A DNA stretch of 49,649 nt from Oscillospiraceae bacterium (GCA_014799325.1 JAAVIE010000113.1:1-49649), one strand, 5' to 3'; counted from the first letter of the stretch, positions 34,287 to 43,261 are shown. Notes: generated from the sequence alone by a model not told the origin. Numbers and translations are program-made.

Positions 34287-37200
34287 ATGAAAAAGAAAAT
34301 AATCTCTTCTATTGTTGCTTTAGCACTGATAATCACTTCGGTGGCAGTTCTGCCGTCGCTGTATGAAAATACGAGTAATGACGAAGGAGACTCTCCTGAT
34401 GTATTACCCGACGCTGTGGCGGTCAACGAGGAAAATTTCCCCGACGAAAGCTTCCGCAAATATGTTTTGGAGCTGGAAAAAGCGGCTTCGGGCGAAAATG
34501 CGGGCAACGGCATATTTGAAAAAGAGGAGCTGGAACAAGTCACCTCTGTTATGGCAAGCTCTCTTGAAATCCGGGATCTGAAAGGTATAGAGTATTTTAC
34601 ATATCTTGAAACTCTCAACATCAGCGGCAACGGTGTAAAGGAGCTTGACCTTTCCCACTTTAAAAATCTTAAAGAGCTTATCTGCTCCGATAACAAGCTT
34701 GAAAGCTTGGATCTCAGCAAGCTGACGGCTCTTGAAAAGATAGACTGCGCAAGCAACAGCATTGAAGAGCTTAATGTAAATGACAATCCGCTTCTTACCG
34801 AGCTTTGCGTTTCAAACAACCCTGTCACTGCGCTCGATATACGCAACAATCCCGTTTTACAGAGGTTTGAAGCGTCAAACACAAAGCTTACTTCTCTCAA
34901 TATCGAAAACCATACTCCATTTGATTCGAGTGACGCGGAAAACATAAAGGAATTTGACTTCTTCGAGCTTAACAACAGCTCTTACCCTGTTTTCAGCTGC
35001 AACGCAGAGATCTATGATTTCGATCTGACAACGCTGCCCGGCAGCTTCAATATTGAAAAGGCTTCTGAGTGGAACGGTGCTGAGCTTGTTGATACGACGC
35101 TCAAGGGCGTTAAGCTGGGCGACACTATGACCTATTCTTATGATGTAGGCTGCGGAATAAGCGTTCAATTTACCATTACCTTTGAAGAGGGGCATGATCC
35201 CGTAAAGGTGGAGGACAGAACCGAGATATGCTCCACAGCCGAGGAATTGTGGCAGTGTGCAGACTGCGGAAAGTTCTTCTCCGACGAGGAAGGAACAGTA
35301 TCTGCAGAGGCTGTTATCGGTCACAGCTACAACGAGGGTGTTGTGGAAAAAGAAGCTACCTGCACCGAAGAAGGTGTTTTGCTTAAGTCTTGTACAATCT
35401 GCGGTCACGAACACAGAGAAGCTATTGAAATGCTTCCCCACACTATCGGCGACAGTTACGAATTTGACGATTATCAGCACTGGAAGGTTTGTCAGGTCTG
35501 CGGAACTGAGGTCGACAGAGAAGATCACAGCTTTGACGGCGACGATAACATTTGCCTTGTATGCGGCGAGACTATCCAGCGTCATCATCACAATATCGTC
35601 TTTGTTGAGGAAAAGGCTCCTACCTGTAATGAGGAAGGTGTTAAGGAACATTACTACTGCGCAGACTGTGAAACATATTTTACAGACAGTGAAGGAACTG
35701 AAGAGACCGCCTACGCCGATCTGATAATTGAAAAGCTTGATCATCAATATGAAACAAGATTTGATGAAAACGAGCATTGGCAGGAATGTACTCTTTGCGG
35801 AGACAAGAAAGACATTCAAAGCCATAATTTTGAAGAAGAAAGAACAGAACCTACATGCTGCGCTGACGGCGCTGTAAACAATATCTGCCACGACTGCGGA
35901 TATACCGTTGAGGTGGAAGTTCTCCCCGCAACAGGCGACCATATCTTTGCCGAGGAATATTCCACCGATGAAAATAGTCACTGGTTCAGCTGCACCAACG
36001 AGGAATGCACCGAAAGATACCAGCTTGCAGAACACAGCTTCACAAAGCTTGAGATCGCGAAGAACCCCACTTGCTCCGAGGAAGGCGTTCTGAATCATAT
36101 CTGCGAGGTGTGCGGATATACAAAATCAGAACCCATTCCCGTTTCGGACACTCATAATTTCAACGATTCCTATGTTCAGATCGATGAACATACACATGCC
36201 AAGGCTTGCGCTGACTGCGGCGAGATCATAGGAGAGGAAGAACCTCACGAGTTTGATCAAAGCAACGTAAAGGATCTTGGTGAACAGCATGCTTCCATAT
36301 GCAGCCTTTGCGGAGCCTCCGATCAGCCCAATGAACACGTTTACGAGATCGAGATCGTCAAGGCAAGCTGCTTTGAGGGCGCAAAGCTGGTTTACACATG
36401 TAAGATCTGCGGACACAGCTATTTTGAGGAAACAAGCGAGCCTACAGGCGAACATATTTTCTCAGAGGAATACACTCTTGACGGAGACAAACACGTTCAC
36501 AGCTGTATGACTGAGGGCTGTACCGCAGTTGACAAGCACACTCCCGAAAAATGCAGCTTCACAGGCTCTAAGGAAACTGAACCCTCCGGCAGCGAACCTG
36601 TTGATAACGAACCTGACGTTACCGAGCCTGACGAAACGGTTCCCGAAATAACAGTTTCTGACTCGCCCGTAGACGACAGCATCAAGGTTGATGTTGATGT
36701 AACTATTTCCCAGGTTTCAACTATAGATATAGTATGGCCCACAAGCGTAAGCGTTGTATTTAATCCTTACAGATTAAAGATAAAAAATGATAGTGAAGAA
36801 CATTCGCTGTCCTTTGCGGGCGGCAGCGACGAAAGCTCCGAAACCGTTTTATCCGGAGAAATGGCGTTTATCAACAGAGGCGACTGCGAGGTCAAGGTCA
36901 CGGTAACAGGCTCCGTAACTGCCGTTACCTCAACGGATCTTTACGGAAATCCCCTGTTAGACAACAAGGGCAACCCCATAACCAAGCCAAGCGAGAACAT
37001 TGTATTTGTTGACAAGCCCCTTGATCTCAATAATCCCAACAATGCTGACGTCACTCCCAGGAAAAATGCGATCCTGCTTTATCTTGAAGCTACTTCGCAG
37101 TTTGACTCCACAGGAACCTACGGTATTTATTCGGGAATCTATGACAGGGATAACGCAAACCAGATGCTTCTCGGAAGTAAGGAAATCTCCAAAAACCTCT

Positions 37201-37484
37201 TCAACATTGCTCCCAATGACGGAGAAAAGGACGGCGTAACAAACGTCAAGATCTGCGGCGATATGGAAACTGACCCTGACGTAAGCTGGAGCGAGGTTTC
37301 AAGAACAGATCAGATCAAGATCATACTTGTCTTTGAGGCTGCGCCCCTTGAAGATGCCGATAACGGATCTTCTGAAGAAACCGTTGGAGATTCCGCAAAC
37401 CAACCTGTTGAAGAAACGGTTGGGGAAAACACCGAAAATCCAGCCGAAAGCGCATCGGAGACCACAGAACAGTTGGTTCCCTGA
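34287..37484 (+). CDS. Secreted LRR and Cys-repeat surface protein
   Basis: A 1065-residue extracellular protein. Signal peptide at residues 1-25 (KKKIISSIVALALIITSVAV). Residues 90-215 hold about five leucine-rich repeats of the LNISGNGVKELDLS type. Residues 300-760 are a long series of Cys-rich repeats with CxxC pairs in the forms CTICGHE, CQVCGTE, CEVCGYT, CADCGEI and CKICGHS, many preceded by CxEEGV. An acidic Pro/Glu/Ser linker (767-800) and a beta domain with DIVWPTSVSVVFNPYRL near 815 follow, then an acidic tail ending TTEQLVP. No LPxTG, no C-terminal helix: attachment is unclear. The ligand is unknown. Confidence 0.85.
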   Translation: MKKKIISSIVALALIITSVAVLPSLYENTSNDEGDSPDVLPDAVAVNEENFPDESFRKYVLELEKAASGENAGNGIFEKEELEQVTSVMASSLEIRDLKGIEYFTYLETLNISGNGVKELDLSHFKNLKELICSDNKLESLDLSKLTALEKIDCASNSIEELNVNDNPLLTELCVSNNPVTALDIRNNPVLQRFEASNTKLTSLNIENHTPFDSSDAENIKEFDFFELNNSSYPVFSCNAEIYDFDLTTLPGSFNIEKASEWNGAELVDTTLKGVKLGDTMTYSYDVGCGISVQFTITFEEGHDPVKVEDRTEICSTAEELWQCADCGKFFSDEEGTVSAEAVIGHSYNEGVVEKEATCTEEGVLLKSCTICGHEHREAIEMLPHTIGDSYEFDDYQHWKVCQVCGTEVDREDHSFDGDDNICLVCGETIQRHHHNIVFVEEKAPTCNEEGVKEHYYCADCETYFTDSEGTEETAYADLIIEKLDHQYETRFDENEHWQECTLCGDKKDIQSHNFEEERTEPTCCADGAVNNICHDCGYTVEVEVLPATGDHIFAEEYSTDENSHWFSCTNEECTERYQLAEHSFTKLEIAKNPTCSEEGVLNHICEVCGYTKSEPIPVSDTHNFNDSYVQIDEHTHAKACADCGEIIGEEEPHEFDQSNVKDLGEQHASICSLCGASDQPNEHVYEIEIVKASCFEGAKLVYTCKICGHSYFEETSEPTGEHIFSEEYTLDGDKHVHSCMTEGCTAVDKHTPEKCSFTGSKETEPSGSEPVDNEPDVTEPDETVPEITVSDSPVDDSIKVDVDVTISQVSTIDIVWPTSVSVVFNPYRLKIKNDSEEHSLSFAGGSDESSETVLSGEMAFINRGDCEVKVTVTGSVTAVTSTDLYGNPLLDNKGNPITKPSENIVFVDKPLDLNNPNNADVTPRKNAILLYLEATSQFDSTGTYGIYSGIYDRDNANQMLLGSKEISKNLFNIAPNDGEKDGVTNVKICGDMETDPDVSWSEVSRTDQIKIILVFEAAPLEDADNGSSEETVGDSANQPVEETVGENTENPAESASETTEQLVP

Positions 37485-37503
37485 TGTATTTTTCCAAAAA
37501 CTA

Positions 37504-37532
37504 TTGACAAAAAGGTCATAAAGTATTAAAAT
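37504..37532 (+). promoter_or_regulatory. Promoter of the shikimate operon
   Basis: TTGACA (37504-37509), 17 bases, TAAAAT (37527-37532). It points into the aromatic leader peptide 46 bases on. Confidence 0.8.
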
Positions 37533-37577
37533 TAAGTTAATATTTAAGAATTATTTAAAAAAATGACGGAGTAAAAT

Positions 37578-37670
37578 ATGTTAGATCTTTTCACTGAAAG
37601 CTTTATATTTTGGTTTAGCGGCTTGTGCTTTTACTTTAGCAGCAAGTATTATTTCCGTACCAAAAATTAA
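37578..37670 (+). CDS. Aromatic-rich leader peptide of the shikimate operon
   Basis: A 30-codon frame with a good ribosome site (GGAG at 37568-37571, six bases before ATG). Eleven of 30 residues are aromatic: 7 Phe, 3 Tyr, 1 Trp, packed as FIFWF, CFYF and YYF. It has no other features of a protein. It ends at TAA 37668-37670, and an antiterminator arm and a terminator follow before the DAHP synthase gene. By analogy with pheA and trp attenuators, ribosomes pausing at Phe/Tyr codons when these amino acids are scarce would allow read-through. It is too short for routine gene calling; the call rests on composition and position. Confidence 0.75.
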   Translation: MLDLFTESFIFWFSGLCFYFSSKYYFRTKN

Positions 37671-37674
37671 AGCT

Positions 37675-37750
37675 GTGGTGTAGTAGATTTGAGAAAGCAT
37701 ATTTGCTTTTGTACAAATTCAGCCTGCATCGCTTGATGCGGGCTTTTTTA
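37675..37750 (+). promoter_or_regulatory. Transcription attenuator (antiterminator and terminator)
   Basis: Terminator: AGCCTGCATC (37721-37730), loop GCTT, GATGCGGGCT (37735-37744; 10 bp, one G-U) and a T run to 37750. Antiterminator: GTGGTGTAG (37675-37683), just after the leader stop, can pair with CTGCATCGC (37724-37732) over nine positions (three G-U), which takes away the terminator's left arm. A small hairpin AAAGCA/TGCTTT sits between. A five-base pairing of leader-end GCAGC (37639-37643) with GCTGT (37672-37676) could block the antiterminator. Confidence 0.7.
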
Positions 37751-37808
37751 TTGAAACCCACAATAATGAAAAAAGCAAAGAAAAACAAAATGAAAGGAAC
37801 ACAAAAAA

Positions 37809-38828
37809 ATGATCATTATTCTGAAAAAGGACGCACCCAAAGATGAGGTGGAAAGGCTCTGGCATGATATTGAGGCGCAAAATATCAAGATCAACGAGGT
37901 TGTTGGTTCTCACACCACCATTTTAGGCTTGATAGGCGATACCCACAAGGTCGATACCGAAGCTATTGAGGCAAGGGAGATAGTTGAATCCGTTCAGCGT
38001 GTTCAGGAGCCATATAAGGAGGTCAACCGCAAATTCCACCCCGAAGATACAGTAGTTTCTGTGGGAAACGCTAAAATCGGTGACGGAAATGTAGCTGTTA
38101 TTGCAGGTCCCTGCTCCATTGAAACGGAAGAGCAAATCATAGACACCTGTATGCAGGTCAAGGCTGCAGGCGCAAATCTGCTGAGAGGCGGCGCATTTAA
38201 GCCCAGGACCTCCCCCTACTCTTTCCAGGGCTTGGGCGATGAGGGCTTGAAGCTGTTTCTGAAGGCAAAGAAAGCCACAGGACTGCCTATTGTTACCGAG
38301 CTTATGTCACTTGCTCACATTGACCTTTTTAATGATGTAGATATAATCCAAGTCGGCGCAAGAAATATGCAGAACTTTGAGATGCTTAAGGAGCTTGGAA
38401 AATGCAGCAAGCCCATTTTGCTGAAAAGAGGACTTGCCAACACTATCGAGGAGCTGCTGATGTCTGCGGAATATATCATTGCAGGCGGAAACACCAACAT
38501 TATCCTTTGCGAAAGAGGAATACGCACCTTTGAGACACAGACCAGAAACACTCTTGACCTTTCCGCTATCCCTGTTATAAAGAGCTTGAGCCACCTGCCC
38601 GTTGTGGTAGACCCAAGCCACGCTACGGGAAAATACGAGCTTGTGGAACCACTTTCCATGGCGGCAGTTGCGGCAGGAGCGGACGGTCTTATCATAGAGG
38701 TACACAACAATCCTCAGAATGCGCTTTGTGACGGCGCTCAGTCTCTCACTCCCAAGCGTTTTGAGAAGTGTATGGAAAAGTGCGCGCAAATCGGCAATGT
38801 ATTGGGTAAAAAGGTTGGTACTTTATAA
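37809..38828 (+). CDS. aroF: 3-deoxy-7-phosphoheptulonate (DAHP) synthase, type I beta
   Basis: First step of the shikimate pathway: phosphoenolpyruvate plus erythrose-4-phosphate to DAHP. 339 residues. Residues 1-70 are the ferredoxin-like N-terminal domain of the beta type (MIIILKKDAPKDEVERLW), often used for feedback control. The barrel has AGPCSIE, RGGAFKPRTSPYSFQG, QVGARNMQNF, LLKRG and VVDPSHATGKYE. It follows the leader attenuator by 58 bases and its stop overlaps the aroB start by one base. Confidence 0.96.
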   Translation: MIIILKKDAPKDEVERLWHDIEAQNIKINEVVGSHTTILGLIGDTHKVDTEAIEAREIVESVQRVQEPYKEVNRKFHPEDTVVSVGNAKIGDGNVAVIAGPCSIETEEQIIDTCMQVKAAGANLLRGGAFKPRTSPYSFQGLGDEGLKLFLKAKKATGLPIVTELMSLAHIDLFNDVDIIQVGARNMQNFEMLKELGKCSKPILLKRGLANTIEELLMSAEYIIAGGNTNIILCERGIRTFETQTRNTLDLSAIPVIKSLSHLPVVVDPSHATGKYELVEPLSMAAVAAGADGLIIEVHNNPQNALCDGAQSLTPKRFEKCMEKCAQIGNVLGKKVGTL

Positions 38829-39883
38829 TGAAAAAAATTACCGTAAAGGCAAATTCGGCAAGCTATGATATATTGATAGAAAGCGGACTTCTGAACAAGT
38901 GCGGTCAGCTGATCTCCCAAGTGGAAAAGTCAAGAAAATGCGTTATTGTCACCGATGACACAGTAAACGGACTGTACGGAGATATTACCGTAAAGAGCCT
39001 GGAAGAAAGCGGCTTTACTGTTTCGAGATTTGTAGTTCCACACGGAGAAAATTCCAAATCCCATGAGCAGCTTATTGCCATTTATAATTTTCTTTGTGAA
39101 AAGGACATAACCAGGACTGACTTTCTAATAGCCTTAGGCGGAGGAGTTGTGGGAGATCTGACGGGCTTTTGTGCCGCTACATATTTAAGAGGTATAGACT
39201 ATGTTCAGATACCCACCACCCTTTTGGCGCAAGTAGACAGCTCGGTGGGAGGAAAGACCGCTGTAAATATAGATGAGGGAAAGAATCTTGTGGGAGCGTT
39301 CAAACAGCCTGCTCTTGTTATAACCGACACCGACACCCTTTCCACCCTTTCGGAGGACATTTACGCCGAGGGTATGGGCGAAGTGATAAAGTACGGTATG
39401 ATACGGTCAAAGGCGCTGTTTGAAAAGCTGTCAGAGGGCAATTCCCACAAATATATTGATGAGATAATCGCCGAATGTGTGGGCATAAAGCGCGATGTGG
39501 TGCAGAACGACGAGTTTGACACAGGAGAAAGAATGATACTGAATTTCGGTCACACCTTTGCCCACGCTATTGAGAAACACGCAGGCTTTGGCAATGTTCC
39601 GCACGGAAAGGCTGTGGCTATGGGAATGTACATGATAACTTTGGCTGCGGAAAAACAGGGCAAGGTCAAAAAAGGCACGGCTGAACAGCTCAAAAGCTGT
39701 CTTGAAGCCAATTCACTGCCTTGCTCCTACGAGATTTCCCATGAGGAGCTGTACAAGCTTTCTGTGGGAGATAAAAAGAGGACTTCAAATAAAATCAGAG
39801 TTATTATCTGCGCCGAGCCGGGAGCTTGCGAGATAGTTTCACTGACACTTGACGAATATCACGATCTTATACAAACCATTTGA
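38828..39883 (+). CDS. aroB: 3-dehydroquinate synthase
   Basis: Turns DAHP into 3-dehydroquinate with NAD and a metal. 351 residues. NAD-binding GGGVVGDLTGFCAATYLRG near residue 98, QIPTTLLAQVDSSVGGKTAVN, the metal-binding region with EVIKYGMI, and GHTFAHAIE are all standard. It overlaps the DAHP synthase gene by one base. A 206-base hairpin-rich gap follows before aroA. Confidence 0.96.
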   Translation: MKKITVKANSASYDILIESGLLNKCGQLISQVEKSRKCVIVTDDTVNGLYGDITVKSLEESGFTVSRFVVPHGENSKSHEQLIAIYNFLCEKDITRTDFLIALGGGVVGDLTGFCAATYLRGIDYVQIPTTLLAQVDSSVGGKTAVNIDEGKNLVGAFKQPALVITDTDTLSTLSEDIYAEGMGEVIKYGMIRSKALFEKLSEGNSHKYIDEIIAECVGIKRDVVQNDEFDTGERMILNFGHTFAHAIEKHAGFGNVPHGKAVAMGMYMITLAAEKQGKVKKGTAEQLKSCLEANSLPCSYEISHEELYKLSVGDKKRTSNKIRVIICAEPGACEIVSLTLDEYHDLIQTI

Positions 39884-40037
39884 TTGTGGATCAAATCCAC
39901 AAATCCTTCGGCTTTGCCAAAGATGCGCCGACAGGCACAGATTATGTACGTTCAATACAATAACCGAGGGAGCTTTGCACCCTCGCCCTGCCGCAAAGCT
40001 GCAGGGTATTTAAAAAACAGTTTATCTGCTTTTTAAA
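39884..40037. repeat. Cluster of hairpins between aroB and aroA
   Basis: Four inverted repeats: 39884-39902 (8-bp arms, 3-base loop), 39965-39985 (CGAGGG/CCCTCG), 39986-40006 (CCCTGC/GCAGGG) and 40009-40037 (12-base arms, one mismatch). AGCTTTGC (39971-39978) can also pair with GCAAAGCT (39993-40000), which would switch the middle two stems. A weak ribosome site and start for aroA follow. It may mark a transcript break, or a regulatory or repeat element. Confidence 0.65.
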
Positions 40038-40089
40038 AAATTATCAGTATTATAGATTTTGTCTGAATCTGTCTGAAAGGAAGATAATA

Positions 40090-41307
40090 ATGGGAACCAC
40101 TGTTACCATAACCCCCTCCAAGCTCAGCGGAAAAATCTCTGTTCCGCCCTCTAAAAGCATCTCCCACCGAGCCTTGATCTGCGCCGCTCTCGCTAAAGGA
40201 AGATCGGAGATAAAAGGACTTTTAGACTGTGCCGACACAAGGGCTACTATTGGGATATTGAAAGCTTTTGGGGCGAAGATCACCCAAAACAACAACGTTA
40301 CTGTTGTTGAAGGAATAGACGACCCCGTCAAAGAGGCTGTGGCTGACTGCTGTGAAAGCGGTTCTACTTTGAGGTTTTTGATCCCCGTAGCCGCCGCTTT
40401 GGGCTGCCGCACGAAGTTTAGGGGGAAGGGAAAGCTGCCTGAAAGACCGATCACACCGTATTTTACAGAGCTTACCAAAAACGGAATTACCTTTGAGAGC
40501 GAAAAAATGCCCTATATCATAAACGGTAAGCTCAGGTCGGGAGAATACAGCATTAGGGGCGATATTTCCTCCCAGTTTATAAGCGGTCTGCTTTTCGCCT
40601 TGCCTTTGTTGGAGGGCGACAGTAAAATAATAATCACTTCCCCGCTCCAGTCCAAGCCCTATGTGGATATTACCGCCGCGGAGCTGAAAAGGTTCGGAGT
40701 TACCGTCATTGAGACCGACTACGGATATTTTGTAAAGGGCGGTCAAAGCTATAGACCCTCTAATACCGCTATTGAAGCGGATATGTCACAGGCGGCGTTT
40801 TTTGCGGTGGCTTCCGCTTTAGGTTCGGATATAGAAATAGAGGGGCTTAATCTCAACAGCTTGCAGGGCGATCGAGAGATCCTTGATATAATTGATCAAT
40901 CGCAGGGAAACGGCTTTGACGTAAGCGCAAAGCAGATCCCCGATCTGGTGCCAATTCTGACAGTCTTAGCCGCTCTTTCAAAAGGTACGTCGCATATCAC
41001 CGACTGCGGCAGGCTACGAATAAAGGAATGTGACAGGCTGGCTGCGATCACCGCGGAGCTGAATAAGCTTGGGGCAAAGGTGAAGGAATACCCCGACAGT
41101 TTGGAGATAGAAGGCGTGGAGATGCTTAAAGGCGGCGTATGCGACTGCCACAACGATCACCGCATACCTATGGCGCTGGCGATAGCTTCCACCTGCTGCA
41201 CTGAGCCCGTTACTCTTATAGGAACGGAGTGTATCGGCAAATCCTATCCCTCATTTTTTGAAGATTTTATTTCCTTGGGAGGACAAATAAATGTCATCAA
41301 CAATTAA
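40090..41307 (+). CDS. aroA: 5-enolpyruvylshikimate-3-phosphate synthase
   Basis: Joins shikimate-3-phosphate and phosphoenolpyruvate. 405 residues. LSGKISVPPSKSISHRALI at the start is the substrate-binding block; CCESGSTLRFLIPVAAALG, GKGKLPERPI, SSQFISGLL and CHNDHRIPMALAIAS are standard. It overlaps aroC by 17 bases. Shikimate kinase and dehydrogenase genes are not in the window. Confidence 0.96.
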   Translation: MGTTVTITPSKLSGKISVPPSKSISHRALICAALAKGRSEIKGLLDCADTRATIGILKAFGAKITQNNNVTVVEGIDDPVKEAVADCCESGSTLRFLIPVAAALGCRTKFRGKGKLPERPITPYFTELTKNGITFESEKMPYIINGKLRSGEYSIRGDISSQFISGLLFALPLLEGDSKIIITSPLQSKPYVDITAAELKRFGVTVIETDYGYFVKGGQSYRPSNTAIEADMSQAAFFAVASALGSDIEIEGLNLNSLQGDREILDIIDQSQGNGFDVSAKQIPDLVPILTVLAALSKGTSHITDCGRLRIKECDRLAAITAELNKLGAKVKEYPDSLEIEGVEMLKGGVCDCHNDHRIPMALAIASTCCTEPVTLIGTECIGKSYPSFFEDFISLGGQINVINN

Positions 41308-42367
41308 TTTAGGAAATCTTTCGGTATCGGTTTTCGGAGAATCACACGGCTCCGCTATTGGCGTTGTCATCGACAATCTGCCTGCAGGAAAAAGGCTTTC
41401 CATTGACAGGATAAACGAGTTTATGTCAAGACGCGCCCCCAAAAAGGATGGCACAAGCACTTTCAGAAACGAAAAGGATCTGCCCGAAATAATAAGCGGA
41501 TTCTACAAAGGAAAAACCACGGGAGAAGCCCTGTGCGCCGTTATCAAAAACAGCGATCAGCATTCCTCGGATTATGAGAGCATCGCTTCCCTCGCCCGCC
41601 CCGGTCATGCCGATTTTACCGGCTATTCCAGGTATAATAAAAGCAACGATATGAGGGGCGGAGGACATTTTTCGGGCAGGCTCACTGCGCCATTGGTGTT
41701 TGCGGGAGCGGTTTGCGAACAGTTTCTTCTTAGCCTGGGCATAACCACTGCCGCTCATATTTATTCTATCGGGCAGGAAAAGGACTGTGCTTTTGATCCT
41801 GTAAATATTTCGGAGGAGCTGATGCACGAGATCAAAACCCGCTATCTTCCCCTGATAGATACTTCCGCTGACGAAAAAATGCGGGCGGTCATTGACAATG
41901 CAAGAGAAAACAAGGATTCCGTCGGCGGAATAGTTGAGTGCGCCGCTGTGGGGATCCCCGTTGGAACAGGCTCACCGATCTTTGACGGATTGGAAAACAG
42001 GATATCCCAGGTGGTATTTGCAGTGCCTGCTGTCAAGGGGATCGAGTTCGGCGCAGGCTTTGAAGCCGCTTCCCTCTTTGGCAGTCAGAATAATGACGAG
42101 TTTTATATGGACGGCGACCGGGTCATGACGCGGACAAACAATGCAGGAGGAATTTTGGGCGGTATCTCTGACGGAATGCCATTGATTTTCCGCACAGCAA
42201 TAAAGCCCACTCCCTCTATCGCAAAGGCGCAGAATACGGTAGACTTTGTTAAAAAAGAGGACGCGGTCATTGAAATAAAGGGCAGGCACGACCCCTGTAT
42301 CGTGCCGAGATCAGTACCTTGTATTGAAGCGGCGCTGAATATTGCTCTTATGTCATATTTTTGCTAA
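41291..42367 (+). CDS. aroC: Chorismate synthase
   Basis: Makes chorismate using reduced FMN. 358 residues with the usual blocks: VFGESHGSAIGVVIDNLPAG at the start, RPGHADFTGYSRYNKSNDMRGGG with SGRLTAP near residue 105, GSPIFDGLENRISQVVFAVPA near 225, GGISDGMPL and KGRHDPCIVPRSVPCIEAAL at the end. It is 20-30 residues shorter than typical by loops only. A DUF4364 gene follows directly. Confidence 0.96.
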   Translation: MSSTINLGNLSVSVFGESHGSAIGVVIDNLPAGKRLSIDRINEFMSRRAPKKDGTSTFRNEKDLPEIISGFYKGKTTGEALCAVIKNSDQHSSDYESIASLARPGHADFTGYSRYNKSNDMRGGGHFSGRLTAPLVFAGAVCEQFLLSLGITTAAHIYSIGQEKDCAFDPVNISEELMHEIKTRYLPLIDTSADEKMRAVIDNARENKDSVGGIVECAAVGIPVGTGSPIFDGLENRISQVVFAVPAVKGIEFGAGFEAASLFGSQNNDEFYMDGDRVMTRTNNAGGILGGISDGMPLIFRTAIKPTPSIAKAQNTVDFVKKEDAVIEIKGRHDPCIVPRSVPCIEAALNIALMSYFC

Positions 42368-42388
42368 ATGTTAAATAAGGAAATAGCT

Positions 42389-42943
42389 ATGTACGAATCT
42401 CCCAAAATTACAATAGACGAAAAGCTCACAATACAGATATATCTGTGCTTTATTTTAGAGCAGTTAGGCGAGCTTACCGAGGACCAGCTAAGCGATATTG
42501 TCACCGAGATAGACGCGGTAAGCGGCTTGGAATTTTTTGAAGCACTTAGCGTTTCGGTGGAAAAAGAGCTTATCGGCGTTAAAGAAGAAAAGAACGTCAA
42601 AAGGCTTTCTTTGCTTCCCCAAGGTCTCACCATGTCAAAAGAGTTTTTTCACCGTATTCCCCTTTCTATCAGGGAAAAAACTATCGAGTATGGACAGTAT
42701 GTTTTAAAAATGGCTGACCTGGAGCGCTCCATAATTTGCCGTATTGAGCGGAATGGAGTGGGTGAGCCTTGCTATCTCAGGGTGAGGTTTCTTAATGAGA
42801 TCAACGGAGATGAGCTGATGAATCTTAAGATATACGCCCCCGATTATGAGCAGGCAAAGCTTATGAGGGAGCGGTTTTATGAGAAGCCTTCGGATATTGT
42901 TACTAAGATCATGAAGATGTTTATTAAGGATAGCTATTTATAA
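42389..42943 (+). CDS. DUF4364 family protein
   Basis: A 184-residue protein with the DUF4364 layout: a winged-helix-like start (DEKLTIQIYLCFILEQLGEL), the block LLPQGLTMSKEFFHRIPLSI followed by RE, and a C-terminal beta part (CYLRVRFLNEINGDELMNLK). Function is unknown; such proteins are common in Clostridia and often lie near housekeeping genes. I start at ATG 42389, 7 bases after AAGGA, rather than 42368. It is the last gene of the aro run and precedes a toxin-antitoxin promoter. Confidence 0.75.
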   Translation: MYESPKITIDEKLTIQIYLCFILEQLGELTEDQLSDIVTEIDAVSGLEFFEALSVSVEKELIGVKEEKNVKRLSLLPQGLTMSKEFFHRIPLSIREKTIEYGQYVLKMADLERSIICRIERNGVGEPCYLRVRFLNEINGDELMNLKIYAPDYEQAKLMRERFYEKPSDIVTKIMKMFIKDSYL

Positions 42944-42951
42944 CAAATTGA

Positions 42952-42979
42952 TTGACAATGTATATAAATGTGATATAAT
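42952..42979 (+). promoter_or_regulatory. Promoter of the relB-yoeB pair
   Basis: TTGACA (42952-42957), 16 bases, TATAAT (42974-42979), both perfect, 21 bases before the ATG. Confidence 0.85.
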
Positions 42980-43000
42980 AGTTGTGAAAGGAGTGATAAT

Positions 43001-43261
43001 ATGGCACAAGTGAATTTCCGTATTGAAGATGACGTTAAACTTAATGCTGAGTTGGCTCTTAAAGAAATGGGACTATCTATGTCAACCGCTATCAATATGT
43101 TTCTTGTAAAGGTAGGCAGAGAAAAACGCATACCCTTTGAAGTAAATGTAGACCCATTCTATAATCCCGAGCATATAGCAGAGCTTGAAAAGCGCTTTGC
43201 AGATGCAAAAGCGGGACGCAATATGCACGAGCATGAATTGATAGAGGTAAGTGACGAATGA
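43001..43261 (+). CDS. RelB/DinJ-type antitoxin
   Basis: An 86-residue antitoxin. The ribbon-helix-helix domain is at residues 1-45 (AQVNFRIEDDVKLNAELALK and STAINMFLVKVGRE), and the C-terminal part that wraps the toxin is charged (HIAELEKRFADAKAG). AAAGGAG precedes the ATG. The stop overlaps the toxin start as ATGA, the normal coupling. It should neutralise the toxin and repress its own promoter. Confidence 0.88.
   Translation: MAQVNFRIEDDVKLNAELALKEMGLSMSTAINMFLVKVGREKRIPFEVNVDPFYNPEHIAELEKRFADAKAGRNMHEHELIEVSDE

Noticed and set aside
35257-35724. Second + frame (155 codons) in the Cys-repeat gene
   Set aside because: Overlaps the 1065-residue gene, has Cys-repeat shadow composition and no start signal.
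34875-36098. Long minus-strand open frame (407 codons) opposite the Cys-repeat surface gene
   Set aside because: It is a shadow of the LRR/Cys-repeat gene, whose codon pattern leaves the opposite strand open; it has no ribosome site or protein-like features.
37485-37808. T-box leader before DAHP synthase
   Set aside because: No T-box consensus or specifier-loop stem is visible, while the leader peptide and terminator are clear.
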